The notes beneath the pieces were generated by a model. That model saw nothing but the letters and a program-made list of their open reading frames with translations, ran no database searches and was not told the DNA's origin. Source: JACRAR01 sp041674385 (GTDB lineage: Bacteria > Pseudomonadota > Gammaproteobacteria > Burkholderiales > Rhodocyclaceae). Taken from it: a stretch of DNA of 17,378 nucleotides. The position numbers were made by a program, and so were the translations under genes. The stretch spans positions 1 through 17,378 of the forward strand of contig JBAYVU010000059.1 in assembly GCA_041674385.1 (NCBI GenBank), given 5' to 3'. Positions 7,338 through 17,258 of the stretch are shown here, in pieces (within the stretch, counting starts at the first letter, position 1; every line of letters starts with the position of its first letter).

Positions 7338-8749
7338 GGTTTTCCTTTGCGTGCCGCATGCAGTTCGCGGAAGGTTTTTCCTTCGGGTGCCGGGAAGTCT
7401 CGTCCCAGCGTCCATTCCGGCGCCACACCGAGGATGCGGATGCGGTCGTTGCGTCCGCCGCTAGCGTTGTCTTTAGCCAGCCATGCCAGGTAGCGTACGC
7501 CGATCCGCGTGGCCAGTGCGTAGAGTCGCGGCCGCTGTGCGAGCCAAGCCCAGGCTGTTAGTGCCAGGCGTTCGGCGAGCGGACGCAGGCGCCGTTCCAC
7601 CTGTTTCTCGCGCAGCTTGCGCAGCAGCCCAGGCAACGGGATCTTGACCGGACAGACCACCCCGCACTGGTTGCACAGCGTGGCCGCTTGCGGCAAGTCG
7701 AGAGCATTCTCAATCCCGGTGAACAACGGCGTCAGCACCGCGCCCATCGGCCCCGGATAGACCCAGCCATAGGCATGGCCGCCGATGGACTGATACACCG
7801 GGCAATGATTCATGCAGGCGCCGCAGCGGATACAGCGCAGCATCTCGGCGAACTCGCCGCCGACGAGATCGGCGCGGCCGTTATCGACGAGGATGAAATA
7901 GAGGTGCTCGGGACCGTCGCTCTCCGCCGTTTTTTTCACCCCGGTCAGCAGCGAAAAGTAATTGGAGATCGACTGGCCGGTGGCGGAACGCGGCAGCAGG
8001 CGCATCAGCGTGGCCAGGTCCTCCAGCGTCGGGATGACCTTCTCGATGCCGGTGATCACCACATGCACCTTGGGCAAGGTAGTGACCATGCGGCCGTTGC
8101 CTTCGTTGGTGACCAGCGCCACCGAACCGGTTTCGGCGACCAGGAAGTTGCCGCCGGAGATGCCCATCTCGGCACTCAGGAAATGCGGCCGCAGCACTTC
8201 GCGCGCCTCGCGCGTCAGCGCCTGGATGTCGGTGAGGGCAGGGCGCCGGTGGGTGCGGGCAAACAGCGCGGAGATTTCATCCTTGTTCTTGTGGAACACC
8301 GGCGCGATGATATGCGAAGGTGCTTCGTTGTCGTTGATCTGCAGGATATATTCGCCGAGGTCGGTTTCCACTGGCTGGATGCCGGCGGCTTCGAGCGCCT
8401 GGTTGAGACCGGCCTCTTCGGACAGCATCGACTTCGACTTGGCGACTTTCTTGACGCCGTGACGGTGCGCGATGTCGACGACATGCCGGCAGATTTCGGC
8501 GCTGTCCCTGGCCCACAGCACGGTGGCGCCGCTACGGGTGGCCGACTGCTCGAACTTTTCCAGCCACAGGTCGAGGTCATCCAGAACCCGGTCGCGCAAT
8601 GCCTTGGCGGCCTCGCGCGTCGCCTCGACATCGTCGAGTTCAAGCATGCCGCGAGCGCGCATGCCGACGAAGCGGTCCTTGGCCTTGCTTAAGTTTTCCT
8701 GCAATGCCGCGTCGGCCAGCTTCTCGCCGGCGCGCGCCTTGAAATGCAT
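7334..8749 (-). CDS. lutB: Lactate utilisation iron-sulfur protein B
   Basis: This 471-residue protein has an N-terminal LUD domain (about 60-290) with SAEMGISGGNFLVAETGS-type conservation. A ferredoxin-like module follows with CIRCGACMNHCP (306-317) and a second group CNQCGVVCP (359-367). It is thought to relay electrons within the LutABC lactate-oxidising complex. The second group shows only three cysteines (359, 362, 366); the position where a fourth would precede is alanine. The C-terminal 100 residues are Arg- and Leu-rich. The ATG at 8749 is preferred because TGGAAAG lies about 7 bases upstream; an in-frame GTG at 8764 would add five residues. The stop overlaps lutC. A 124-base gap with a REP-like repeat separates it from lutA. 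Confidence 0.93.
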   Translation of the reverse strand: MHFKARAGEKLADAALQENLSKAKDRFVGMRARGMLELDDVEATREAAKALRDRVLDDLDLWLEKFEQSATRSGATVLWARDSAEICRHVVDIAHRHGVKKVAKSKSMLSEEAGLNQALEAAGIQPVETDLGEYILQINDNEAPSHIIAPVFHKNKDEISALFARTHRRPALTDIQALTREAREVLRPHFLSAEMGISGGNFLVAETGSVALVTNEGNGRMVTTLPKVHVVITGIEKVIPTLEDLATLMRLLPRSATGQSISNYFSLLTGVKKTAESDGPEHLYFILVDNGRADLVGGEFAEMLRCIRCGACMNHCPVYQSIGGHAYGWVYPGPMGAVLTPLFTGIENALDLPQAATLCNQCGVVCPVKIPLPGLLRKLREKQVERRLRPLAERLALTAWAWLAQRPRLYALATRIGVRYLAWLAKDNASGGRNDRIRILGVAPEWTLGRDFPAPEGKTFRELHAARKGKP

Positions 8750-8771
8750 GGCGCGGCTTTCCACGCTAGCA

Positions 8772-8832
8772 GTCGTCCCGGCGCAAGCCGGGATCCAGAA
8801 GCGTGCTGGATTCCGGCTTGCGCCGGAATGAC
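8772..8832. repeat. REP-like intergenic palindromic repeat between lutA and lutB
   Basis: Two 27-base arms (8772-8798 and 8806-8832) are inverted copies matching at 24 of 27 positions around a 7-base centre. Each arm also holds its own mini-hairpin, CCGGC-GCAA-GCCGG, closed by a GNRA-type tetraloop. The outer sequence resembles the GTCATTCCGGCG... motif repeated in many proteobacterial genomes, so it is likely one of many copies rather than unique to this locus. It lies in non-coding sequence of the lut operon and could act on mRNA stability or expression of lutBC. Confidence 0.8.
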
Positions 8833-8873
8833 GTGGTAATGGTTTGATCCATCATGTTTTCGATGGCTGTTCG

Positions 8874-9608
8874 CTAGGACTTGCCGGCGAGCCCAGCCAA
8901 CACCTCGGCGACATGCAGCACGCGTGTCGTCTCGTCGCCCATGCGGCGCAATTTGCCTTCGATGTTGAGCAGACAGCCGAGGTCGCCGCCCACCACGGCA
9001 TCGGTGGCGGCTGCTTGGATGCAGCCACACTTCTTCTCGGCGATGGCGGCAGAGATCTCGCCGAACTTGACCGAAAACGTGCCGCCGAAGCCGCAGCAGT
9101 CCTCGGCACCTTCCATCTCGCTCAGCGTCAGGCCGGACATGCGCGCCAGCAACTGGCGCGGTTGCGCCTTGATGCCGAGTTCGCGCAAACCGGCGCAGGA
9201 ATCGTGATAGGTGATGCTGCCGTGGAAGTCGCCGGGTACGTGATCCAGTTTCGCCACATTGACGAGGAAATCGGTGAGTTCAAAAGTCTTGGCCGCGAGC
9301 GCCGCCATGCGCTCCGCCAGTGCGGCATCGTCGCCGGCGAGATCGACGTAGTGGCTGCGCACCATGCCGGCACAGGAGCCGGACGGCGCCACGACGTACT
9401 CGCACGATTCGAACTCGCCCAGCAGCTTGATTGCCAGGCTGCGCGCCGCTTCCCGGTCGCCGGCATTGTAGGCCGGCTGGCCGCAGCAGGTCTGGGTGCC
9501 CGGCACCACCACGTCGCAGCCGGCGGCTTCGAGCAAGTGCAGGGCGGCGAAGCCGATGCGCGGTCGCATCAGGTCCACCAGGCAGGTCACCAACAGGCCG
9601 ACGCGCAT
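8874..9608 (-). CDS. lutA: Lactate utilisation iron-sulfur protein A, CCG-domain
   Basis: This 244-residue protein is built of two cysteine-rich CCG domains. The first has Cys9 in VTCLVDLMRP and TCCGQPAYNAG (40-50); the second has YHDSCAGLRELG and DCCGFGGTFSVKFGE. Such domains bind iron-sulfur clusters in heterodisulfide-reductase-like and glycolate-oxidase-like proteins. LutA works with LutB and LutC in lactate oxidation, and the length is normal for the family. The ATG at 9608 lies 3 bases after the stop of the preceding gene, without a strong Shine-Dalgarno, so translation is probably coupled. No lactate permease, regulator or flavin-dependent lactate or glycolate dehydrogenase is adjacent. 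Confidence 0.93.
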   Translation of the reverse strand: MRVGLLVTCLVDLMRPRIGFAALHLLEAAGCDVVVPGTQTCCGQPAYNAGDREAARSLAIKLLGEFESCEYVVAPSGSCAGMVRSHYVDLAGDDAALAERMAALAAKTFELTDFLVNVAKLDHVPGDFHGSITYHDSCAGLRELGIKAQPRQLLARMSGLTLSEMEGAEDCCGFGGTFSVKFGEISAAIAEKKCGCIQAAATDAVVGGDLGCLLNIEGKLRRMGDETTRVLHVAEVLAGLAGKS

Positions 9609-9611
9609 AGG

Positions 9612-10193
9612 CTATTGCGGCTTGCCGAGCAGGGCGTCCTTGAGGTTGTCTTGCACCGGTTTGTCGCCCAGCCAGATCTTCAGCAGGGCACGGTAAAAAT
9701 CTTCGCCGGCGATGTCCCTGCCTTGCTGTCTTCCGTTGATGCTCAGGCGGGTGCCACTTTCGGGCAGCCAGTCGATGGTCACGATATCGCCCTTGCTGGA
9801 GGATTTGACGGCAAGGATGGCGTTCCTGAATTCCTCGATGCTGGCCTTGAGCGGCTCGATTTCCGCTTCGGAATGGTTTTTCTGGATGCCGCCGACCAGC
9901 GCATCGGCGAAAGCCTCGGCGGAGAGATCGCGCAGCGTGACGATTTCCAGGCGCTTCGGTCCCTTGAGGGCGAGCACCTCGTTTGCGGCTGTCTTCTTCT
10001 CGCTCAGATACAGCGCGATGACATAGGCTTTGATGAAAAACTTGGAACGCATGCCGGCGCCGTTGAGCTGCAACTCCACCGATCCGAGCCTGGATTTGTC
10101 CTCGTACCGGACGCCGGCGACGTCCATTGCGGCGTGGGCGAGGCCAGCCGCGAACAGCAGCACGGCGAGCAACAGTCTTTGCATTCGCTTCAT
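9612..10193 (-). CDS. Exported chalcone-isomerase-like protein
   Basis: This 193-residue protein has a clear signal peptide (Lys/Arg start, hydrophobic core LLLAVLLFAAGLAHA, cleavage probably after residue 21), so it is likely periplasmic. The mature part, with MDVAGVRYEDKSRLGSVELQ, KFFIKAYVIALYL (51-63) and the C-terminal GEDFYRALLKIWLGDKPVQDNLK (163-185), fits the bacterial chalcone isomerase-like family. That family keeps the fold of plant flavonoid enzymes, but the bacterial role is unknown and chalcone chemistry should not be assumed. The ATG at 10193 was chosen: GGAGAAA precedes it and it overlaps the proA stop as ATGA. A second ATG is three codons further in. The stop is 3 bases before lutA. 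Confidence 0.82.
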   Translation of the reverse strand: MKRMQRLLLAVLLFAAGLAHAAMDVAGVRYEDKSRLGSVELQLNGAGMRSKFFIKAYVIALYLSEKKTAANEVLALKGPKRLEIVTLRDLSAEAFADALVGGIQKNHSEAEIEPLKASIEEFRNAILAVKSSSKGDIVTIDWLPESGTRLSINGRQQGRDIAGEDFYRALLKIWLGDKPVQDNLKDALLGKPQ

Positions 10194-11446
10194 GTGCGGA
10201 TTTCTCCGTCGCCCAGCACGATCCATTTCTGCGAGGTCAAACCCTCCAGGCCGACCGGTCCGCGCGCGTGGAACTTGTCGGTGGAGATGCCGATTTCTGC
10301 GCCCAGGCCGTACTCGAAGCCGTCGGCGAAGCGCGTCGAGGCATTCACCATGACCGAGCTGGAATCCACCTCGCGCAGGAAACGCATGGCGTGGGTGTAG
10401 TTCTCGGTGACGATAGCTTCGGTGTGCTGCGATGAGTATTGGTTGATATGGGCGATGGCTTCGTCCACGTCCGCCACGATTTTGACCGAGATGATCGCCG
10501 CCAGGTACTCGGCGTAGTAGTCGTCTTCGCTGGCCGCCTTGGCTTCCGGCACCAACTGGCGGGTTTCCGCACAGCCGCGGATTTCCACGCCTTTGGCCGT
10601 CAGCATGCGGGCGATCGCCGGCAGCTGGGAGGCTGCGATGCTGCGCGCCACCAGCAGCGATTCGGCGGTGTTGCAGGTGCCCAGGCGCTGGGTCTTGGCG
10701 TTTTCGACGATCTTCAAGGCCTTTCCGGCATCGGCGTCGTCGTCGATATAGACGTGACAGTTGCCGTCGAGATGCTTGATGACGGGCACCCGCGCTCCCT
10801 TGGCGATGCGCTCGATCAGCCCCTTGCCGCCGCGCGGTACGATCACGTCGACGTATTGCGGCATGCTGATGAGTTCATCGACGACCGCGCGGTCCGTGGT
10901 CTCGATGACTTGCACCGCGGTTTCGGGCAGGCCGGCGGCGGCGAGCCCGGCGCGCACGCAGGCGGCGATGGCCAGATTGGACAGCAGCGCCTCCTTGCCG
11001 CCGCGCAGAATCGCGGCGTTGCCGGCTTTCAGGCAGAGCGCCGCGGCATCCGCAGTGACATTCGGCCGTGCCTCGTAGATGATGCCGACGACGCCCAGCG
11101 GCACGCGCATCTTGCCGACCTGGATGCCGGAAGGACGCCGCTTCAGGTCGCTCATTTCGCCGACCGGATCGGGCAGGCTGGCGACTTGCTCCAGCCCCAG
11201 CGCCATGCTTTCGATGCCCTTCGGGGTCAAGGTCAGGCGGTCTATCAGCGCCGCATCCAGACCATCGGCTTGTGCCGTTGCCACATCCCGCGCGTTGGCG
11301 GCAAGCAGCGCCGCCGCCTGGGCGCGAATTTGTCCGGCGATGGCCTGCAAGGCCGTATTCTTCGCAGCGGTGGAAGCCTTGGCCATCATTCGGCTGGCAT
11401 TCCGTGCGGCGCGACCGACGCGTGCCATGGTTTCCTGTATGTTCAT
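10190..11446 (-). CDS. proA: Gamma-glutamyl phosphate reductase
   Basis: This is the second enzyme of proline biosynthesis; it reduces gamma-glutamyl phosphate to glutamate semialdehyde with NADPH. The 418-residue protein has the usual length of ProA and the aldehyde-dehydrogenase-type active site GTCNTAE with catalytic Cys258. Other landmarks are IIYEARPNVT (122-131), LRGGKEA (147-153), VPRGGKGLI (203-211), HLDGNCHVY (225-233) and STDKFHARGPVGLEGLT (388-404). The ATG at 11446 gives MNIQETMARVGRAAR, fits the family start, and overlaps the holA stop as ATGA; upstream in-frame starts lie inside holA. proB, the partner kinase, is not in the window. The stop overlaps the chalcone-isomerase-like gene. 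Confidence 0.97.
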   Translation of the reverse strand: MNIQETMARVGRAARNASRMMAKASTAAKNTALQAIAGQIRAQAAALLAANARDVATAQADGLDAALIDRLTLTPKGIESMALGLEQVASLPDPVGEMSDLKRRPSGIQVGKMRVPLGVVGIIYEARPNVTADAAALCLKAGNAAILRGGKEALLSNLAIAACVRAGLAAAGLPETAVQVIETTDRAVVDELISMPQYVDVIVPRGGKGLIERIAKGARVPVIKHLDGNCHVYIDDDADAGKALKIVENAKTQRLGTCNTAESLLVARSIAASQLPAIARMLTAKGVEIRGCAETRQLVPEAKAASEDDYYAEYLAAIISVKIVADVDEAIAHINQYSSQHTEAIVTENYTHAMRFLREVDSSSVMVNASTRFADGFEYGLGAEIGISTDKFHARGPVGLEGLTSQKWIVLGDGEIRT

Positions 11447-12462
11447 GTCGCCACTCTCTTGGTTTGGGTCAGCCGCAGCGCCAACTGCAGGAATTCGTCC
11501 CACAGATCGCCGCGCGCCAGACCCTTGATCATGCGATCAATTCGCGCGGCTTGCAAGAGCGCCGCCCGCAACAGCGGCGTCGGGCAGCGTTGCAGCGCGC
11601 CGCGGTATGCTCCCTGGCGCGCACCGAAAACTCTTGCGGCGGAACAGGCGGCATCGAAGCTGGCGCCGCGGTCAAGCTGGGCGCGCAACTGTGCCAGGGT
11701 TCGCGTTTCCTGCGCCAGCGCCCACAACACCAGCGGCGGTGCCGTGTCTTCGGCCCGCAAGCCTTCCAGCAGACGCGCGCAACGCGGCGCATCGCCAGCC
11801 AGCAAGGCGGCGCGCAGCTTGTCGACATCGTAGCGCGCCACGTCCATGACCGCCGCCTGCGCTTGTTCCAGAGAAATCGCGCCGGCCGGGTGCAGCAGGC
11901 CCAGCTTGCGGATCTCCTGATGGGCGGCGAGCAGGTTGCCCTCGACGTGAGCCGCGATGAATTCGAGCGCTTCGGGTGTCGCGGACTGTTTCTGGCGCGC
12001 CAGCCGCATGGCAATCCACTGGGGCAACTGGGGCAGCGGCGGGGCGTTGAGTTCCAGCGCGACGCCGTGGTTGACGAGGGCCGTGAACCAGGCCGATTTC
12101 TTGGTTTGCCAATCGATTTGCGGCAGCGTCACCAGGGTGAGCACGCCTTGGCTGCGTTTTTCGCAGTGGCGCTGCAAGGCCTCGCCGCCTTCGCGTCCCG
12201 GCTTGCCGGTGGGAATGCGCAGGTCGATCAGCAAATTGCCGCCGAACAGGGACAGATTGCCGCCGGCCTGCGCCAGTTGGTCCCAGCGAAAGCCCGCACC
12301 GGCGACCAGCACTTCGCGTTCGTCGTAACTTTGGGCGCGTGCCGCGGCGCGAATCGCGTCGGCCGCTTCGAGGATCAGCAGCGGTTCGTCGCCATGCAGC
12401 AGGTAGAGCGATGCCAGCGGCTTTGCCAAGTGCTCGGCGAGCTGGTCGGGATGCAGTTGCAT
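11443..12462 (-). CDS. holA: DNA polymerase III subunit delta
   Basis: This is the clamp-loader subunit that opens the beta sliding clamp during replication. The 339-residue protein matches the usual delta length. It starts MQLHPDQLAEHLAKPLASLYLLHGDEPLL, a typical opening in which the AAA+-like fold keeps LLHGDE rather than a functional Walker A. Further delta-like segments are AGGNLSLFGGNLLIDLR (66-82), the TKKSAW region (119-124) and the helical C-terminal collar with DPAPPLVLWALAQE-like sequence. It lies 7 bases after lptE and overlaps proA by 4 bases. lptE-holA adjacency is a common proteobacterial arrangement, which strengthens both calls. Confidence 0.93.
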   Translation of the reverse strand: MQLHPDQLAEHLAKPLASLYLLHGDEPLLILEAADAIRAAARAQSYDEREVLVAGAGFRWDQLAQAGGNLSLFGGNLLIDLRIPTGKPGREGGEALQRHCEKRSQGVLTLVTLPQIDWQTKKSAWFTALVNHGVALELNAPPLPQLPQWIAMRLARQKQSATPEALEFIAAHVEGNLLAAHQEIRKLGLLHPAGAISLEQAQAAVMDVARYDVDKLRAALLAGDAPRCARLLEGLRAEDTAPPLVLWALAQETRTLAQLRAQLDRGASFDAACSAARVFGARQGAYRGALQRCPTPLLRAALLQAARIDRMIKGLARGDLWDEFLQLALRLTQTKRVAT

Positions 12463-12469
12463 CGCGCGC

Positions 12470-12985
12470 CTATTCCGCTGGCGTTTCGGGCGGCTTGGCG
12501 GCCGACAAGCGGCGCAGGATCTGCTGCACCAGATCGTTCTGAATATCGTGCCAGAGCATGCTTTCTTCGGACTCCTTGGAAAGCACCAAGTCGTCGGTAA
12601 AGGTGATGTCGCGGCGCACGACGATCTGGCTCAGCGGCAGCCAGTCGCGGCCTTTGCCATCCACCAAGCGGAACGTGAAGGTGCGCACCAGTTGGAATTC
12701 GCGGGCGCGGCCGGTGGCGGAAAGGCTGAGGATGTTCTTGGCGGTGACGTCGCTGGGAATCAACAAGGTCGCCTGGGCCTCCTTCTGGTTGGCGACGATG
12801 CTTGCGTTGCTGCCGGCGGTGATGGATCTTTTCAACTGCGCATGCAGTTCGGTGGTGTCGGGAAGATTGATGTAGAGCTTGTCGAACGGCAGCGGATACG
12901 CGCCGCGCAGCTGGAAACCACAGGCGGTCAGCAACACGGCCAGCAGGGCAGACAACAGCACTTGCCACTTTAATGCGTGATGCAT
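12470..12985 (-). CDS. lptE: LPS-assembly lipoprotein LptE
   Basis: This outer-membrane lipoprotein plugs and assembles the LptD translocon, which places lipopolysaccharide in the outer leaflet. The 171-residue protein has a signal peptide with lipobox LTAC (Cys22), immediately followed by GFQLRGAYPLPFDKLYI, the characteristic LptE/RlpB opening. The rest (SRTFTFRLVD-like beta segments, then a helical C-terminus DIQNDLVQQILRRLSA) fits the family. A good Shine-Dalgarno TAAGGA lies about 7 bases before the ATG. It sits 32 bases after leuS and 7 bases before holA, the same leuS-lptE-holA order as in Escherichia coli. Confidence 0.94.
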   Translation of the reverse strand: MHHALKWQVLLSALLAVLLTACGFQLRGAYPLPFDKLYINLPDTTELHAQLKRSITAGSNASIVANQKEAQATLLIPSDVTAKNILSLSATGRAREFQLVRTFTFRLVDGKGRDWLPLSQIVVRRDITFTDDLVLSKESEESMLWHDIQNDLVQQILRRLSAAKPPETPAE

Positions 12986-13017
12986 GGCGATTCCTTAGCG
13001 AGATTCATGCGGCATGC

Positions 13018-15663
<2,646 letters not shown>

Positions 15664-15703
15664 GGGCGGGGGCTAGGCTTTGGAGGTCATTGTCAAGAGA
15701 CCA

Positions 15704-15709
15704 ATTATA
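15704..15709 (-). promoter_or_regulatory. Candidate -10 element of leuS
   Basis: A perfect TATAAT is read on the minus strand, placing a start site about 34 bases before the leuS ATG. No -35 consensus stands at the right distance; the position is occupied by a GC-rich inverted repeat. The call is therefore tentative. Confidence 0.4.
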
Positions 15710-15733
15710 CCCGGCGCAAGATGCCGCGCCGGG
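15710..15733. repeat. Perfect inverted repeat between leuS and the FecR-SPOR gene
   Basis: CCCGGCGC and GCGCCGGG form an 8-bp perfect dyad with an 8-base centre, directly abutting the candidate leuS -10 and about 16 bases before the ribosome binding site of the plus-strand gene. It could be an operator for the divergent promoters or a hairpin in the plus-strand 5' leader. Confidence 0.55.
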
Positions 15734-15759
15734 CGGAAGGGTCGCATCGAGGAGCGAGC

Positions 15760-16653
15760 ATGCGTGGATTTGGGTGTTTATTGATCTTGGCCGCTTGTCT
15801 CGGCGCGCCGGCATATGCCGCGAATCGAAGCGTCAGCCAGGCTACCGTCGAGACGGTGCAGATGCCGGCCTGGCTGGAGCGCAATGGGCGCACCCAGCCG
15901 CTTGCAGTCGGCATGGAAGTGCAAAACGGCGATCATATCCGCACCGGCGTTGATGCACGCGCCTACCTCAAGCTGGCTGAGGGCAGCACCGTCAAGCTCG
16001 GCGAGAATGCCACGCTCAATTTCTATAGCCGCAGTCTCAAACCGGAGCGTATGTTCAAGGGTGCCCTGGATGTGCTCAAGGGCGCTTTCCGCTTCACCAC
16101 CAGCGCATTGCAGCGCGCTCGCAGCCAGCGCGACCTGGCTATTCGTGTCGGCACGGCGACTGCCGGCATTCGTGGCACCGATGTGTGGGGCAAGTCGGAC
16201 GCCGAACGGGACCTGATTCTGCTGATCGAAGGCAAGATCGAAATCAGGCATGCGGAATCGACGCTCGAACTGGACGAGCCGCTGGTGTATTTTGCCGCGC
16301 CCAGAAATGCCGCGACCCAGCTGCGCCCGGTTGACCCCGATGATTTCAGGCAGTGGGCACGAGAGACGGAAATATTGCCCGGCGACGGCGCGATGCAGCG
16401 TGGCGGCAGCTGGCACGTGCTGCTGGCGCGGGTGGCTAGCCAGCGTGGGGCGCTCGAAGTTTATGACACGGCCCGCCAGGCAGGCTATGCGGCCCAGATC
16501 AAGGTGCTAGCGGCGCTGGACGGCAAGCTTGAGAAGGGTGGGCAGTGGGAATACGAAGTGGTATTGACGCAGTTGCCGAGCCAGCAGGAAGCCGCCGCAG
16601 TGGCGAAGAAAATCAAGGCGCAACTCGGTTTCGAAGCCATTCCCGTGAAATAA
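15760..16653 (+). CDS. Exported FecR-domain protein with C-terminal SPOR-like domain
   Basis: This 297-residue protein has a signal peptide (MRGFGCLLILAACLGAPAYA, cleavage about residue 20), so it is periplasmic. A FecR domain follows, with MEVQNGDHIRTGVDARAYLKL (52-72), the G-S-T-V-K-L-G-E-N-A strip (75-84), and FTTSALQRARSQRDLAIRVGTATAGIRGTDVW (112-143). The TxTAxIRGTD-type segment is diagnostic of FecR in non-regulator contexts. The last 80 residues (GSWHVLLARVASQRGALEVYDTARQAGY..., then ...AKKIKAQLGFEAIPVK) resemble a SPOR domain, which binds denuded peptidoglycan glycans. The start ATG has GAGGAG 5 bases upstream. There is no sigma factor or TonB receptor nearby, so classical iron signalling is unlikely. 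A cell-wall-associated sensor or scaffold is a reasonable guess only. Confidence 0.82.
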   Translation: MRGFGCLLILAACLGAPAYAANRSVSQATVETVQMPAWLERNGRTQPLAVGMEVQNGDHIRTGVDARAYLKLAEGSTVKLGENATLNFYSRSLKPERMFKGALDVLKGAFRFTTSALQRARSQRDLAIRVGTATAGIRGTDVWGKSDAERDLILLIEGKIEIRHAESTLELDEPLVYFAAPRNAATQLRPVDPDDFRQWARETEILPGDGAMQRGGSWHVLLARVASQRGALEVYDTARQAGYAAQIKVLAALDGKLEKGGQWEYEVVLTQLPSQQEAAAVAKKIKAQLGFEAIPVK

Positions 16654-16685
16654 GCTGCCGTCGGCCGGCCAGCCCGCCGGCAAAA

Positions 16686-16702
16686 CCTGGCTTGGTGCCA
16701 GG
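16686..16702. repeat. Hairpin downstream of the FecR-SPOR gene
   Basis: CCTGGC and GCCAGG form a 6-bp stem with a 5-base loop, 33 bases after the stop. It is followed by GGG rather than a T-run, so it is at best a weak terminator. GC-rich dyads GGCCGGCC and GCCGGC lie just before it. Apart from this hairpin and the tRNA promoter I see nothing coding in 16654-16843. Confidence 0.3.
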
Positions 16703-16801
16703 GGGAATTCATGAAGGTTCTCCCCCGTGTTTCTTATGCCGGACGATGCTACGCCGCTCAAGAAACTGTCCCCTAGCAGTCCTTGCGATATATAGACGTG
16801 C

Positions 16802-16830
16802 TTGACTTGGGATTGTTAGCGTAGCATAAT
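16802..16830 (+). promoter_or_regulatory. Sigma70 promoter of the tRNA-tuf operon
   Basis: TTGACT (16802-16807) and CATAAT (16825-16830) are separated by exactly 17 bases, each with five of six consensus matches. The predicted start site, about 16837, lies a few bases before tRNA-Tyr. It very likely drives the three tRNAs and tuf, which lie close together on the same strand. Confidence 0.75.
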
Positions 16831-16843
16831 CAGTCGTTTCGCT

Positions 16844-16928
<85 letters not shown>

Positions 16929-17013
16929 TAGGGTTTATGGGATTGTTGAGTTTGGGTTTGCGAAGTTGGAATCGGAGGCCGGGCTGATGTTGGATTCGGT
17001 AGTCTGAGGTAAG

Positions 17014-17087
17014 GCGGGTGTAGCTCAATGGTAGAGCAGAAGCCTTCCAAGCTTATGACGAGGGTTCGATTCCCTTCACCCGCTCCA
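17014..17087 (+). tRNA. tRNA-Gly(TCC)
   Basis: A 74-base cloverleaf. Acceptor GCGGGTG (17014-17020) pairs with CACCCGC (17077-17083), followed by discriminator T and encoded CCA. The D-arm is AGCTCAATGGTAGAGC. The anticodon loop CTTCCAA carries TCC at 17046-17048. The T-arm is AGGG-TTCGATT-CCCT. It lies 85 bases after tRNA-Tyr, in the usual Tyr-Gly-Thr order. Confidence 0.97.
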
Positions 17088-17136
17088 GCTAATTGTTTTA
17101 TTTACTTTGTCTGAGTTTGTATTGGTTTTAGCTCGG

Positions 17137-17211
<75 letters not shown>

Positions 17212-17258
17212 GGAATTCTTAGGCGGAATTTATTTTTAGTTTATTGGGGTAGACCATC

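Noticed and set aside
8772..8832. Palindromic repeat considered as a terminator or CRISPR-like repeat
   Set aside because: There is no T-run on either strand and only one unit with no spacers; the double-hairpin form fits a REP-like element better.
8844..11833. Long plus-strand open frames opposite lutA, the CHI-like gene, proA and holA
   Set aside because: All are mirror images of genes identified by catalytic or cluster motifs. Their His/Gln/Arg-rich translations are typical of antisense frames in GC-rich DNA.
15673..15690. Five-codon minus-strand frame (MTSKA) in the leuS leader, a possible leader peptide
   Set aside because: It contains no leucine codons and no attenuator-like hairpin with a T-run follows, so leucine attenuation is not supported.
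16711..16776. Short plus-strand frame starting ATG between the FecR-SPOR gene and the tRNAs
   Set aside because: About 21 codons with no ribosome binding site and no recognisable feature; likely chance.
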